A DNA stretch of 63,383 nucleotides. Source: Baaleninema simplex PCC 7105 (GTDB taxonomy: Bacteria > Cyanobacteriota > Cyanobacteriia > Cyanobacteriales > Geitlerinemataceae). The notes under the pieces are model-generated. The model worked only from the letters and a program-made list of their open reading frames with translations. It was not told the origin of the DNA and did not search any database. A program made the translations under genes and the position numbers. The DNA is taken from NCBI RefSeq assembly GCF_000332355.1, contig NZ_KB235958.1, forward strand, positions 3,338,875 to 3,402,257, read 5' to 3'. Shown here piece after piece: positions 45,909-56,381 of this stretch (positions are counted from its first letter, which is position 1; every line of letters starts with the position of its first letter).

Positions 45909-46517
45909 ATGGTACAAGCTCCTCATCCACCCAAACTGCTCTTACTTCATCTGCCTAGTGAACTGGCTCTTCAGGTAACGCGAGAGCAGTTTGCTGCCCT
46001 GGCTGCTGCGAATCGCGAGCTGAACCTCGAACGTACCGCAATAGGAGAACTCATTGTGAACCCACCTACAGGTGGAGAATCTGGCAAGCGAAATGCGAAA
46101 ATCATCACTCAACTTGGTGTTTGGTGCGAAGCCAACGAGATGCTTGGAGAATACTTCGATTCATCAACCGGCTTCGAGTTACCCAATGGTGCGAATCGCT
46201 CTCCGGATGCATCGTGGGTACTAAGAGAACGATGGGAAGCGTTGACGTTGGAGCAGCGAGAAGGCTTTATTCCTCTATGTCCTGATTTTGTAATTGAATT
46301 GAGATCCAAGACAGATAGTCTTAAAGAACTGCGTGCCAAGATGCAAGAGTATATGGATAATGGCGCACAGTTAGGCTGGTTAATTGACCCGCAAAACAAG
46401 CAGGTAGAGATTTACCGTGCGGGTCAAGCAGTGGAAGTTTTGGAGAATCCAAGTATGTTGTCGGGAGAAGAGGTTTTACCGAGGTTTATGCTAAAGTTAC
46501 AACGGATTTGGGCTTAG
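45909..46517 (+). CDS. Uma2 family putative endonuclease (DUF820)
   Basis: 202 residues. The Uma2 core is visible: QFAALAAANRELNLERTAIGELIVNPPTGGESGKRN, then FELPNGANRSPDASWV, PDFVIELRSKTDSLKELRAKMQEYM, GAQLGWLIDPQNKQVEIY and a C-terminal strand. The PD...E-x-R/K arrangement fits the restriction-endonuclease-like fold assigned to this family. Uma2 genes are multi-copy in cyanobacteria and their targets are unknown. Confidence 0.9.
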   Translation: MVQAPHPPKLLLLHLPSELALQVTREQFAALAAANRELNLERTAIGELIVNPPTGGESGKRNAKIITQLGVWCEANEMLGEYFDSSTGFELPNGANRSPDASWVLRERWEALTLEQREGFIPLCPDFVIELRSKTDSLKELRAKMQEYMDNGAQLGWLIDPQNKQVEIYRAGQAVEVLENPSMLSGEEVLPRFMLKLQRIWA

Positions 46518-46558
46518 TGGCTTTGGGGACTTGGTTGAGCAAGGAGATCGATCGCCTT

Positions 46559-46727
46559 AGTGGTGCAGAAAAGTCCTGAAACTCTTGTTAGAAAAGATAT
46601 CGCCGTATTAAAGGGTTTGCCACAAAATCCCAGATCGGTAAATTGCTGCCGGGGATTTGGCTCGAGTCTAAATACATATTTTATGTGTTTTGTCAATCCC
46701 CGATCTCGAAAAGTTTTTTGCACCACT
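46559..46727. mobile_element. MITE-like element, TIR AGTGGTGCA
   Basis: AGTGGTGCA(GAAAAG) at the left end is mirrored by (GAAAAGTTTT)TTGCACCACT at the right end, 169 bp in all, with no coding capacity. Confidence 0.65.
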
Positions 46728-46834
46728 GAGGATCGATCGAAGTGCGACTTCGTTTGCGGCTTGTTTTCAGGATAGATCGTTACGGTATGGGGTTTTCAGC
46801 CGATCTGTTTCCGCAAACCATTTAGGATTGCTAT

Positions 46835-46867
46835 AGATCCCCGGCATCTCCGAGATACCGGGGATCT
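46835..46867 (-). terminator. Strong hairpin downstream of secA
   Basis: AGATCCCCGG pairs with CCGGGGATCT, and the stem extends inward through ATCTC/GAGAT with a bulge. It sits between the Uma2 gene and the secA stop, so it may serve both strands. Confidence 0.65.
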
Positions 46868-46890
46868 GATACAAGGTTTCGAGCGTTTCC

Positions 46891-49716
46891 CTACGCCGTA
46901 GTCGAGGGCGTTTCCACCGACTGCTGTACCTGGGGTTGGAATTGGAACAGCGAGTACACCACATCGCGGCGAATGTCGATCGTCATTTCCAAGAACAACT
47001 CGTATCCTTCGCTCTTATACTCGATGAGGGGGTCTTTTTGCCCGTAACCGCGCAAACTCACCGACTCCCGCAGCGCGTCCATTTGCTGCAAGTGTTCCCG
47101 CCAAAGCGTATCGATCCGTTGCAGAATGAAGAAGCGTTCCGCCTGGCGCATTAACCCCGGCTGAATGCGTTCCACTTGCGCCTCTTTGATGTCGTAAGCA
47201 ATGCGAACCTGTTCGTGGAGGAAGATTTTAATTTCTTCGACTGCCATGTCTTCCAACTGGCTGGGTTCGAGTTCGTCGAGTAAGTAAACGAACTGCTTGA
47301 CTTTATCGATGAGTTTGTCGAGGTTCCATTCTTCCGTAGGCAGTTCCGGGTTAATGTACGCATTGACGATATCGTCCATCGTCATTTCCGCGTATTCGAT
47401 GACCCGCTCTTTCAAATCCTGTCCTTCCAGCACCCGGCGGCGTTCGGCGTAGATGGCGCGACGTTGGTTGTTCATCACCTCGTCGTACTCGAACACCTGT
47501 TTCCGAATGTCGTAGTAGTAGGTTTCGACTTTCTTTTGCGCTCCTTCGAGCGATCGCGTCAGCATTCCCGACTCAATCGGCATATCTTCCTCGACGCGGA
47601 AGGCGTTCATCAATCCCGCCACGCGATCGCCGCCGAAAATCCGCAACAGGTTATCTTCCAAACTGAGGAAGAATCGCGTCGAACCGGGGTCTCCTTGGCG
47701 TCCGGCCCGTCCGCGAAGCTGGTTGTCCACCCGACGAGACTCGTGACGTTCCGTTCCAATGACGTGGAGTCCCCCGAGTTCCACCACCTCGTTATGTTCC
47801 TCAGAAGTATGGGCTTCGTAGTGGTGTAAAAGCTGGTTGTACACCTCCCGCAGTTTTTGCACCACCGGGTCTTCCACCGGGGCTTTTTCCGCCGCCGTCG
47901 CGATGCGTTCTTCAGCTTCCAACTCCGGCAAACTACGATCGCCGTACTCTTTCACCGCGAAATCGACCATTTCCTTGAGTTGCTGTTCCAACTCCGGGGT
48001 CAACTCCACCGGGAAGATTTGTGAGGACGCTTTCCAGGTTTTCGGTTTCGTAGCGGTGTCGAAGCCTTTAGCTTTGCTGCGGCCTTTGCTACCGGGAACC
48101 TTGCGGGAGGCGAAACTTCCTTCTTCGTCTGGACGCGCCAAGCGAGGCATGAAGTATTCCCGCAGTTTCAACCGCGCCATATAGTCCGCGTTCCCGCCGA
48201 GAATAATGTCCGTTCCGCGTCCTGCCATGTTGGTGGCGATCGTCACCGTGCCTTTGCGTCCGGCTTGGGCGACGATTTCCGCTTCCCGTTCCACATTTTC
48301 CGGTTTCGCGTTAAGCAGGTTGTGGGGAACGTTCAACTGACTCAGCAGGCGCGACAGCACCTCCGATTTTTCCACGCTCGTCGTTCCCACCAGTACCGGA
48401 CGGCCTTTTTCGTGCATTTCCGCGCATTCTTGAGCGACGGCTTTCCACTTGGCCGGTTCGGTTTTGTAAACCACGTCTGACAAGTCTTGCCGACGGAGGG
48501 GGCGGTTCGTGGGAACCACCGTGACGCGGAGGTTGTAAATCTTCTCGAATTCCGATTCTTCCGTTTTCGCCGTTCCCGTCATCCCCGCCAGTTTCGGGTA
48601 CAGCAAGAAGAAGTTTTGATAGGTAATCGTCGCCAGGGTTTGGGTTTCCGGCTGGATGTCGAGTCCTTCCTTAGCTTCGATCGCCTGGTGTAAGCCGTCG
48701 CTCCAACGGCGTCCCGGCATCACCCGTCCCGTAAACTCGTCTACGATGACCACATCGCCATCTCGCACGATGTAGTTGACATCTTTAATAAAGAGTTCTT
48801 TAGCTTTGACAGCGTTGAAAACGTAGTGCGCCCAGGGATCGTCGGGATCGTACAAATCGCTGACGCCGAGCAACTCTTCGGCTCGAGCGAACCCTTCGTC
48901 TGAGAGCAGGACGTTACGGGCTTTTTCGTCCACTTCGTAATCTTTCGGGTCTTCTTCCGTTCCCCGAAGCAGTTTCGCGGCGACTTCAGCGGCGCGGCGG
49001 TATTTTTCGCTCGGACGTTCCACTTGACCCGAGATAATCAATGGAGTGCGGGCTTCGTCAACGAGTACCGAATCCACTTCGTCGATGACGCAGTAGTTAA
49101 AGGGACGCTGCACGACCTCTTCCATCGAAGTAGCCATATTGTCCCGCAGGTAGTCGAATCCCAGTTCGGAGTTGGTGCAATAGGTAATGTCGCAGGCGTA
49201 GTTACGACGGCGTTCGTCGGGGGGCATTCCCTGCTGGATCAGTCCCACCGACAGCCCCAGGAAGCGATGGACTTGTCCCATCCATTCGGCGTCGCGGCGG
49301 GCTAGATAGTCGTTGACGGTGACGACGTGAACGCCTCGCCCTGAGAGGGCGTTGAGATAGGACGGAAGGGTTGCCACCAGGGTTTTACCTTCCCCGGTTT
49401 TCATTTCGGCAATTTCCCCTTGGTGCAGGACGACACCTCCGAGAACCTGTACGTCGAAGTGACGCATTCCCAAGACGCGCCGGGAGGCTTCCCGAACCAC
49501 TGCGAAGGCTTCGGGTAAAATTTCCTCGAGCAGCTCGTTGAGTTCGTCGTCGGATGTCGCTTTCTCGAGTTGTTGCTTGAACTGAGACGTTTTCCCCGCC
49601 AGATCTTCGTCCGAAAGCGGCTGCATCTCTTCCTCAAAGAGTTGGACTTTCGTAACGAGGGGTTGGAGTTTTTTGAGCTTGCGGGTGTTGGGATCGCCGA
49701 GCAGTCGTTTAAGCAT
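46891..49716 (-). CDS. secA: Preprotein translocase ATPase SecA
   Basis: 941 residues from [20 protein letters not shown]; the open frame extends 55 codons further upstream, but the family starts here. Walker A is [14 protein letters not shown], followed by [13 protein letters not shown], the DEAD-like [21 protein letters not shown], the preprotein cross-linking domain, [13 protein letters not shown], and [20 protein letters not shown]. The C-terminus ([12 protein letters not shown]) lacks the zinc-binding tail of E. coli SecA, as is usual in cyanobacteria. It drives export through SecYEG, and into thylakoids. Confidence 0.97.
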   Translation of the reverse strand: MLKRLLGDPNTRKLKKLQPLVTKVQLFEEEMQPLSDEDLAGKTSQFKQQLEKATSDDELNELLEEILPEAFAVVREASRRVLGMRHFDVQVLGGVVLHQGEIAEMKTGEGKTLVATLPSYLNALSGRGVHVVTVNDYLARRDAEWMGQVHRFLGLSVGLIQQGMPPDERRRNYACDITYCTNSELGFDYLRDNMATSMEEVVQRPFNYCVIDEVDSVLVDEARTPLIISGQVERPSEKYRRAAEVAAKLLRGTEEDPKDYEVDEKARNVLLSDEGFARAEELLGVSDLYDPDDPWAHYVFNAVKAKELFIKDVNYIVRDGDVVIVDEFTGRVMPGRRWSDGLHQAIEAKEGLDIQPETQTLATITYQNFFLLYPKLAGMTGTAKTEESEFEKIYNLRVTVVPTNRPLRRQDLSDVVYKTEPAKWKAVAQECAEMHEKGRPVLVGTTSVEKSEVLSRLLSQLNVPHNLLNAKPENVEREAEIVAQAGRKGTVTIATNMAGRGTDIILGGNADYMARLKLREYFMPRLARPDEEGSFASRKVPGSKGRSKAKGFDTATKPKTWKASSQIFPVELTPELEQQLKEMVDFAVKEYGDRSLPELEAEERIATAAEKAPVEDPVVQKLREVYNQLLHHYEAHTSEEHNEVVELGGLHVIGTERHESRRVDNQLRGRAGRQGDPGSTRFFLSLEDNLLRIFGGDRVAGLMNAFRVEEDMPIESGMLTRSLEGAQKKVETYYYDIRKQVFEYDEVMNNQRRAIYAERRRVLEGQDLKERVIEYAEMTMDDIVNAYINPELPTEEWNLDKLIDKVKQFVYLLDELEPSQLEDMAVEEIKIFLHEQVRIAYDIKEAQVERIQPGLMRQAERFFILQRIDTLWREHLQQMDALRESVSLRGYGQKDPLIEYKSEGYELFLEMTIDIRRDVVYSLFQFQPQVQQSVETPSTTA

Positions 49717-49890
49717 AGCCAGATAGAGAAAGCGTGTGTCGAACCGTCTGCAACCGCACGCCTCAACTCCCACGAGTGGGCGTTGCGTCTGAAGGTTAAT
49801 GTTAAGGACGAATGTTAATTTACGTTCATCGTACCATTTTGATTTGGTACGGCACAGAAACGAAAGGGCGGGTTTTCCCACCTGCGGGGG

Positions 49891-50553
49891 TTATTCGGCC
49901 GGGCCGGAGTTGGATTTGATGAGAACGGGTCGGTCTAAGCAGGTGAAGTTCACCACGTCGGCGGGGGTTTGTTCGGAGGCGTTGAGGTCGTCGTCGAGAA
50001 CGCCTGCGATTTTGAGGGCTTTGGTAACGAGTTCGGAACAGAACAGCCGCGAGAAGTCTTCTTGATTGCTCAAGCCGAGGCGATCGAACAGGTCGATTCC
50101 CGACCCCATGACTTGAACGAAATCGTAAGGGACGCGCTGGTTGTGGGTTTCTCGTAACCAGGCTTCGGTTTGAGTTTGGCCTTCTGGCGGTAAGGGGTTT
50201 TTGAGGGGAACCCACCAGACGGAACCGTCGTAGAGAAGGGCGCGTTTGGAGAGCCAGTTGAGTTGGACGCCTTTGATAATTTCGCTGACGGAGGCTTCGT
50301 GATGTGAAATTTCCGTGGTGGATTCGACCACCATGACGCTTTCTCCGAACCCTCCACTCAATCCCAGTCTCAAGACAATACCGACGTGAGAGTACATCGA
50401 ACCGGTTCCCCATTTGATTAAGTCAGAAAAGCCGGTGTTGCCGGAAAAGGCGATGACATCTCCGGTTTTCATCTGGGGTCGGTGTTGTTCGTAAATCGAG
50501 AGAACGCTTTCTTTGCGAAAGGTTCTGCCAAAGGCGGCACCAAGTCCTCCCAT
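49891..50553 (-). CDS. YiiX-like permuted NlpC/P60 cysteine hydrolase
   Basis: 220 residues from the ATG of MGGLGAAFGRTFRK, preceded by GAGGAAGA. A longer frame runs into an IS605 end and is an artefact. The permuted papain-like fold is indicated by MKTGDVIAFSGNTGFSDLIKWGTG, then SHVGIVLRL (catalytic-type His) and later DFSRLFCSELVTKAL (Cys in FCSELV). Members hydrolyse amide bonds in peptidoglycan or lipids; the substrate here is unknown. No signal peptide is seen. It lies directly beside the decayed tnpB element that ends at 50597. Confidence 0.8.
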   Translation of the reverse strand: MGGLGAAFGRTFRKESVLSIYEQHRPQMKTGDVIAFSGNTGFSDLIKWGTGSMYSHVGIVLRLGLSGGFGESVMVVESTTEISHHEASVSEIIKGVQLNWLSKRALLYDGSVWWVPLKNPLPPEGQTQTEAWLRETHNQRVPYDFVQVMGSGIDLFDRLGLSNQEDFSRLFCSELVTKALKIAGVLDDDLNASEQTPADVVNFTCLDRPVLIKSNSGPAE

Positions 50554-50596
50554 TCTTCCTCTTCTCTGTATACGACAGACCGATGATACCTTGACA

Positions 50597-50990
50597 TACT
50601 CCCCAGCCTGAAGGCGTGGGGATTCTCCAGACCTCACGGTTCTAGATTTCTGGTTCGGCGACAACCCTTACTACCCATTGTTGCCAATAAGTACCAGAGG
50701 GGTTTATCTCCCCAGACGTTTTCCCCATTACAGAGGAGGTTTCGGTATGCCCTACCGTACCTGATAATCTACTGAAAAATTGACTCTCTGTACTTGAGGA
50801 CAGGGGTGGCGAACCGATTTCGCCACCGTGAGATGTCCGTGTTGCTTAGAGCTTTTACCTGTTCGAGCTTTCCCGAACAGAACCCGCTAACTCTAGTTTT
50901 CAAGCTTCGGATGCCTCGATTAGAGGCTCGGTTTTTAGACTGGTTAAATACCGTTCCAGTTTTCTGACATCATAGCAAATTCGCCCTGCA
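50597..50990 (-). mobile_element. Decayed IS200/IS605 (tnpB-type) element or PATE
   Basis: On the minus strand it ends with the right-end hairpin CCCCACGCCTTCAGGCTGGGG and AGTATGTCAAGG. Before that, the frame reads ...SRTVRSGESPRLQAG, the usual TnpB C-terminus, with the rest of tnpB missing. The left end CTTGCAGGGCGAATTTGCTATG resembles that of the element at 470. The interior has several palindromes (GGTGGCGAAATCGGTTCGCCACC). Confidence 0.72.
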
Positions 50991-50991
50991 A

Positions 50992-51037
50992 GGCTTGCCC
51001 TGAGCTAAGTCGAAGGCTTGCCCTGAGCTAAGTCGAA
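50992..51037 (-). repeat. REP-like 23-bp tandem repeat (2 units)
   Basis: Minus-strand units with TTCGACTTAGCTCAGGGCA, matching 422-467, just upstream of the decayed IS605 element and in the same relative orientation. Confidence 0.85.
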
Positions 51038-51255
51038 GGGGGCGAGGCTTTAGACCCAAATTTTTGGTAATTGTGGAGAGGGGGAGAGGGGGAGACGGGG
51101 AGATGCAAAGTTAGTCCGACGTCACCCACATTGTCAGTTGGCGGTGTACATTGGCGGTGCGCCTCTTTCAGGGAAGAGTTAAGAGTGTAGAGTGAAGAGT
51201 TAGAAGTCCCACTCTACACTCTGCCCTCTGCACTCTACACTGATAAACACGCACC

Positions 51256-52302
51256 CTACCCCTGTTCCCTATTCCCTGTTCCCTGTTCCCTCTTCACTGA
51301 TAACGCGCCGCCGCAACTCGAACCACAGCCAGCGGTACATCCGTAACAGTAGGATTCGGTTTGGACGGTTTCGATCGCATCGAGGCTTCCGCGATCGAGC
51401 AATTTGGCGATCGTTAGGGGTTCGCCGTTTCCGTCAACGGCGGAAACCTCTTCCATTTGGTTGAAGTCGCAGTCGTAGAGGTTTCCGCGATAGTCTACTG
51501 AAAGCTGGTTGCGACACATCAACCCGTCTACGGTGTCGGGGTTGAAGTTCTCCTCGAGGAATCGGGTATAGGGGCGATCGAGGTTTTGACGCTGTAAAAA
51601 CTGTTTGGTGCGTCCGATGGGAAGGTTGGTAATTGTCAGTAAGCGATCGAAGTCGATTCCGAAGTGCTGGCTGAGATGCTGTTTGTAAGCTTTTTCGAGT
51701 CCGGCTTGTGCGGGAGGAAGGGAAAATTTATCTTCTGAGGTGGGAATCGGCGGGTTGTAGACTAAATCCAATTTCAACTCGGAATTTCGACCGTATCCCA
51801 GTTCGTTCAACTGTTGTAAGGCGCGAATCGAACTGTTGAAGACGCCGCTTCCGCGCATTTTATCGACGTTTTCGGCGAGGTAGCAGGGGAGGGAGGCGAC
51901 GACGCGAACTCGGTGTTTGGTGAAGTATTCGGGTAAGTCTTCGTAGCCGGGAACGAAGAAAATGGTGAGGTTCGATCGCACGATAACTTCTTTTCCGGCA
52001 TTTCTGGCGGCTTCGACAAGGGGTTTGAAGCCGAAGTTCGTTTCTGGCGCACCTCCGGTTAAATCGACGGTTTCGATTTGGGGAAAGCGACGAATGGCTT
52101 CGATTAACTGGTTGCAAACTTCTTCGGTGAGTTCTTCGGTTCGGTTAGGCCCCGCTTCGACGTGACAGTGGGTACAGGCGAGGTTGCACTTTTTCCCGAG
52201 GTTGATTTGCAATACGGTAATTTTCTGTTTGGTGAGGGGGCGATCGAGTTGGAGATCGAACGGGGTAATGGCAACGGTTTTAGATGTCGGCGTCTGTACC
52301 AT
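51256..52302 (-). CDS. arsS: Arsenosugar biosynthesis radical SAM protein ArsS
   Basis: 348 residues from MVQTPTSKTVAITPFDLQL; a longer frame from 52407 would overlap the upstream gene. The [4Fe-4S] motif CNLACTHC is at 39-46, followed by VDLTGGAPETNFGF and the ArsS/DUF3641 C-terminal domain with GLMCRNQLSVDYRGNLYDCDFNQM and CYGCTAGCGSSCGG. In Synechocystis, ArsS transfers a 5'-deoxyadenosyl group to dimethylarsenite to give DDMAA, the arsenosugar precursor. It is last in the arsM - adenine deaminase - arsS run, 76 bp after the deaminase. The last ten residues (REQGTGNREQG) and the stop are encoded by GGGAACAG repeats. Confidence 0.93.
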   Translation of the reverse strand: MVQTPTSKTVAITPFDLQLDRPLTKQKITVLQINLGKKCNLACTHCHVEAGPNRTEELTEEVCNQLIEAIRRFPQIETVDLTGGAPETNFGFKPLVEAARNAGKEVIVRSNLTIFFVPGYEDLPEYFTKHRVRVVASLPCYLAENVDKMRGSGVFNSSIRALQQLNELGYGRNSELKLDLVYNPPIPTSEDKFSLPPAQAGLEKAYKQHLSQHFGIDFDRLLTITNLPIGRTKQFLQRQNLDRPYTRFLEENFNPDTVDGLMCRNQLSVDYRGNLYDCDFNQMEEVSAVDGNGEPLTIAKLLDRGSLDAIETVQTESYCYGCTAGCGSSCGGALSVKREQGTGNREQG

Positions 52303-52378
52303 AAAGCGATTTTTGACTGTGGTTTTCGGGTCGGGTAATTTTGTGCAATTCTGGCGAGAAGTCGAGGTTACGCGATCG

Positions 52379-53437
<1,059 letters not shown>

Positions 53438-53489
53438 CTATTATTGTATATAGATTTTTCGATCTTACCGATCGCCTAAAGTTAGAGGC

Positions 53490-54671
53490 TTAACAACATC
53501 CTGCGCCGTCACCACAAACTGGCGCGTCGTTGGTGTGGGTTTCTCGATAGTTTGCACCTTTGGTTTCTTGGGGACTGCGAACGCGCGATCGCTTGCAGTC
53601 GAATTTTTTCGCCTTGTCTAAGGGAATTTCTTGATGGGGTAAAATGGGAATCACATCGTTTCGATAAGGACTTTTGGAATCGGTTAAAATTTGGAAGGTT
53701 TTATCGCAAACCGCCATCCGCTGACCGCGATGGTAAACGTGGCCGTCGTCGTCGAGGACTTGTTTCCAAGGTCCTTTGTACACCACTGCTCGATTGCGTT
53801 CCCAACACTCACCGTCTTTTCCTTTGTAGGCGCGAACGGTCATCGATCGAAACTCAATCCCATCGATAACTTGCCAAGGTTCTTCTTGACGAGACAAAAT
53901 TTCGACACCGTAAAATCCCGCGTCTTCAAACATTTCTAAAAATCCATCTTCTCGGAAAGCTCCAGAAATGCAGCCGCTCCACAGTTCTGGGTTGTCGAGA
54001 ATTTTTTTTGTGGGTGTTTCGTCGCAGACAATATCCGAAATTACGGCACGTCCGCCCCGTTTTAAAACGCGGAAAATTTCTTGAAATAACTGCTGTTTGT
54101 CTTGGGGACGAACCAAGTTCAAGACGCAGTTTGAGACGACGACATCGACACTGTTATCGGGAATTGCAGGATCTTCTCGTCGCAGGCGATCGCGCTCGGA
54201 TTCTAAGGCGGCTAAATCCTCGAGCGTTTTGACCGGATGCGCGTCGAGCCAAGTTTGAAGTTTGTCTAAATTTAAGGCTAAATCTTGAATTTTACCCTTG
54301 ACAAAATCGACATTTTGATATCCAATTTCATTGGAAATTTCCGTTTGATATTTCCGAGCCAGCGCCAACATGGTGTCGTTGAAATCCACACCGATAACAC
54401 GACCTGTTGCGCCGACTTTTTGCGAGAGAACATAGCAAATTTTTCCCGCCCCCGATCCCAAATCCACGACAGTTTCGCTCGGATTGACGTAACGAGAGGG
54501 ATCGCCACATCCGTAATCTTTTTCGAGAATTTCTTCGGGCAAAATATCCAAATACTGAGTGTCGTATTCCGTGGGACAACACAAACTCGCCTCAACCTGT
54601 TGCGCTCCAGCTTGGTAGCGATCGAGAACTGCCCGTTCGATATCGTAGGACGTGGGGGTGGTATCGGTCAT
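53490..54671 (-). CDS. arsM: Arsenite S-adenosylmethionine methyltransferase ArsM
   Basis: 393 residues. The SAM site is VVDLGSGAGKICYVLSQKVG, followed by GVDFNDTML. Conserved arsenic-binding Cys are in SLCCP, YGCGDPSRY, VSNCVLNL and SGCISGAF, matching the four Cys of studied ArsM proteins. A C-terminal domain with RAYKGKDGECWERN and a Cys-rich tail (DAPVCGDGAGCC) completes it. ArsM methylates trivalent arsenic to dimethylarsenite and other species. It is first in the cluster with adenine deaminase and arsS. No ArsR-type regulator is adjacent; a divergent SRPBCC gene starts 168 bp away. Confidence 0.95.
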   Translation of the reverse strand: MTDTTPTSYDIERAVLDRYQAGAQQVEASLCCPTEYDTQYLDILPEEILEKDYGCGDPSRYVNPSETVVDLGSGAGKICYVLSQKVGATGRVIGVDFNDTMLALARKYQTEISNEIGYQNVDFVKGKIQDLALNLDKLQTWLDAHPVKTLEDLAALESERDRLRREDPAIPDNSVDVVVSNCVLNLVRPQDKQQLFQEIFRVLKRGGRAVISDIVCDETPTKKILDNPELWSGCISGAFREDGFLEMFEDAGFYGVEILSRQEEPWQVIDGIEFRSMTVRAYKGKDGECWERNRAVVYKGPWKQVLDDDGHVYHRGQRMAVCDKTFQILTDSKSPYRNDVIPILPHQEIPLDKAKKFDCKRSRVRSPQETKGANYRETHTNDAPVCGDGAGCC

Positions 54672-54839
54672 CGAAACTATCCTTTATACGCAATTGGGTC
54701 TTTAATGTAGGGTAGCGGGATTTTGTAGCAGTACGATAGGAGGCAGCGATCGGTTTTCACGCGATCGCCGGCCGAGGGCTCGATCGCGCTACTGTAGTTT
54801 TCAAAGACGCGATCGCACTGATTCCCCACACACCCGTTT

Positions 54840-55295
54840 ATGCTTCACTTTAGCTACAGCAGTCTCATTGATGCCCCCGTCGACGTGGTTTGGAACTTCC
54901 ACGAACGTCAAGATGTCCTGCAACTCCTGACTCCTCCGTGGCAACCTGTAGAAGTCGTTCGCCGCGAAGGAGGACTCGAGATCGGGGCGATTAGCGAATT
55001 CAACATTTATCTCGGCCCGATTCCCGTGCGTTGGGTAGCCCGCCATACTGAATTCGATCGATATCGCCTGTTTACGGACGTACAAGCTGAAGGACCGATG
55101 GAATCGTGGACGCACCGCCACCAATTCGCCGAGGAAGACGGCAAAACTCGGTTAACCGATGCGATCGCTTATCAAATGCCGGGATCTCCGATTTCTGAGA
55201 CGTTGATGGGATGGTTCGTTGAAGATCGTTTGCGAGATATGTTTCGCTATCGCCACGAGGTCACGAAACGGGAATGCGAGGAGATGAGGGGATGA
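54840..55295 (+). CDS. SRPBCC family protein (cyclase/dehydrase-like)
   Basis: 151 residues. It starts MLHFSYSSLIDAPVDVVWNFHERQDVL, the typical START/SRPBCC opening, continues with GPIPVRWVARHTEF and HRHQFAEEDGKTRLTDAIAY strands, and ends in a long C-terminal helix (WFVEDRLRDMFRYRHEVTKRE). The fold binds hydrophobic ligands; the ligand here is unknown. It is divergent from arsM. Confidence 0.88.
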   Translation: MLHFSYSSLIDAPVDVVWNFHERQDVLQLLTPPWQPVEVVRREGGLEIGAISEFNIYLGPIPVRWVARHTEFDRYRLFTDVQAEGPMESWTHRHQFAEEDGKTRLTDAIAYQMPGSPISETLMGWFVEDRLRDMFRYRHEVTKRECEEMRG

Positions 55296-55303
55296 TAATC
55301 CTT

Positions 55304-55430
55304 TTCCGATAAGCTAGGTTTCAGGAAGGCTTCACCACATCCCCCCTTAGCCCCCCAAAGAAGAGGGGGGTTGGGGGGATAGAGGGGCTTGTCTGACTGG
55401 GGCAAACCAGTGTTTGAGATTCGGATATGA
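55304..55430. mobile_element. MITE-like element, CCGATAAGCTAGGTTT family
   Basis: Shares CCGATAAGCTAGGTTT, CTTCACC.CATCCCCCCTTAGCCCCCC, GTTGGGGGGATAGA and CTTGTC with the copy at 29055-29195. The outer ends are eroded. Confidence 0.65.
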
Positions 55431-55442
55431 GGAGGGATAGCG

Positions 55443-55613
55443 TTGGATAGTTCGGCAGAATATGTCTGCGCCTATTGCGGCGAAACGAATACTACGTTTG
55501 TGGATTGGAGTGCGGGAAACCAGCAGTCTTACGTGGAAGATTGTCAGATTTGCTGTCAACCGAATATTTTGTACGTGCGGTTCGGCGAAGACACCTTAGA
55601 ACATCTCGATTAA
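55443..55613 (+). CDS. CPXCG-motif small cysteine-rich protein
   Basis: 56 residues from a TTG codon with a clear GAGGAGGGA site 5-8 bases before it. It reads ...YVCAYCGETNTTFVDWSAGN, then QSYVEDCQICCQPN, giving two CxxC pairs and matching the CPXCG family of predicted zinc ribbons (YCGE ... EDC.VCC.P). Its function is unknown. The frame is too short for usual length cut-offs. It follows a MITE and may be read from a promoter inside it. Confidence 0.82.
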   Translation: MDSSAEYVCAYCGETNTTFVDWSAGNQQSYVEDCQICCQPNILYVRFGEDTLEHLD

Positions 55614-55847
55614 TTCAAAATTATTGAAAAACAGACTCGACTATAGAGAATAGAGAAGGAGATTTTAAGAGTTTTAGCTGTTGGAGTTTAAACCAAAATC
55701 AATTTTTTGAAATTCTCCAAAAACTACTTTTTGCTTGAACTTAAATGAAGATCGAAACTCTTAAAAAAAGCTCGAGCGATCGCAAGTGATACTCCATCCA
55801 TTTCTGATAAACTGGGTTTCAAGAAATCTTCACTACATTCTCCCGAT
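55614..55847. other. AT-rich spacer with MITE fragment
   Basis: No gene. A partial copy of the CCGATAAGCTAGGTTT-type element lies at about 55796-55845 (TGATAAACTGGGTTTCAAGA). Confidence 0.5.
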
Positions 55848-56198
55848 CTATCGATCTGAACGTTCGATTGTTACAGAAAAAAAATCTTCTATTTTTTGAA
55901 TAATTGCATTAAAGGCACTTTCTAAACTTGCTTCTTCGATGTCATCCCATGGTAAACCTTCATCTAAAACATAAGTTTTTACATCCCACTTATCTCCAAG
56001 AGACTCCTTTGCCTGAAAAGTAGGTTCTAGACGATAAGTTTCCTCACGCCAAAGCTTGCATTTAAATCGATTGGGTGACCACTGAAATATTTCAATTCTG
56101 AATTTTAAGCTTTCAGCATTCTCATTAGCTAGATCGATAGGTTCTAAGATCGCTACTTTGACTAAAGTAGCCGAGTGAATAACTTTTTTAGAAGACAT
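55848..56198 (-). CDS. Hypothetical protein
   Basis: 116 residues, not recognised. It is rich in Lys, Glu and Trp, with a predicted beta-rich middle (FRIEIFQWSPNRFKCKLWREETYRL) and a C-terminal helix (ESAFNAIIQKIEDFF). It has fewer HIP1 sites and is more AT-rich than its neighbours, suggesting acquisition. It is framed by MITEs on both sides, and the upstream MITE (56201-56322) ends 2 bp before the ATG. Confidence 0.6.
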   Translation of the reverse strand: MSSKKVIHSATLVKVAILEPIDLANENAESLKFRIEIFQWSPNRFKCKLWREETYRLEPTFQAKESLGDKWDVKTYVLDEGLPWDDIEEASLESAFNAIIQKIEDFFSVTIERSDR

Positions 56199-56200
56199 AC

Positions 56201-56322
56201 TATAGAAGTCCCAAATGAGTCGTCAAAAATTAAGGCTCCAGAAAAAATATGATTCCCCGTTCCCCGTTTTCGATTCCCTTTTTATCTCAATTTTATTACA
56301 CAATTGATTTAGGGTTGCTATA
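56201..56322. mobile_element. IS630-type MITE, TATAGAAGTCC / ATTTAGGGTTGCTATA ends
   Basis: TATAGAAGTCCCAAAT is mirrored imperfectly by ATTTAGGGTTGCTATA, 122 bp in all. It matches 42072-42174 closely. TA at both extremes fits IS630-type target duplication. Confidence 0.72.
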
Positions 56323-56381
56323 TGTTCCCTTTTTCGAGGTTCCCATACCTTAGAGGTTGAAATTGAGACCGAACCCGAATC

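Larger units (their letters stand above)
46518..46890. other. Spacer with MITE and terminator
   Basis: No gene. It holds an AGTGGTGCA-ended MITE (46559-46727), the eroded end of an IS630-type MITE (ATTTAGGATTGCTATA, 46820-46835) and a hairpin (46835-46867). Confidence 0.65.
50554..51255. other. Spacer made of a decayed IS605 element and repeats
   Basis: No intact gene. It contains the tnpB/IS605 remnant (50597-50990), the REP-like tandem repeat (50992-51037), a GGGGAGA run (51072-51103) and an imperfect palindrome of AGTGTAGAGTG-type sequence (about 51185-51240). Confidence 0.7.

Noticed and set aside
50554-50664. N-terminal extension of the YiiX-like protein
   Set aside because: The extra residues (SRTVRSGESPRLQAGEYVK) are the translated end of a tnpB-type element; the ribosome-binding site supports the start at 50553.
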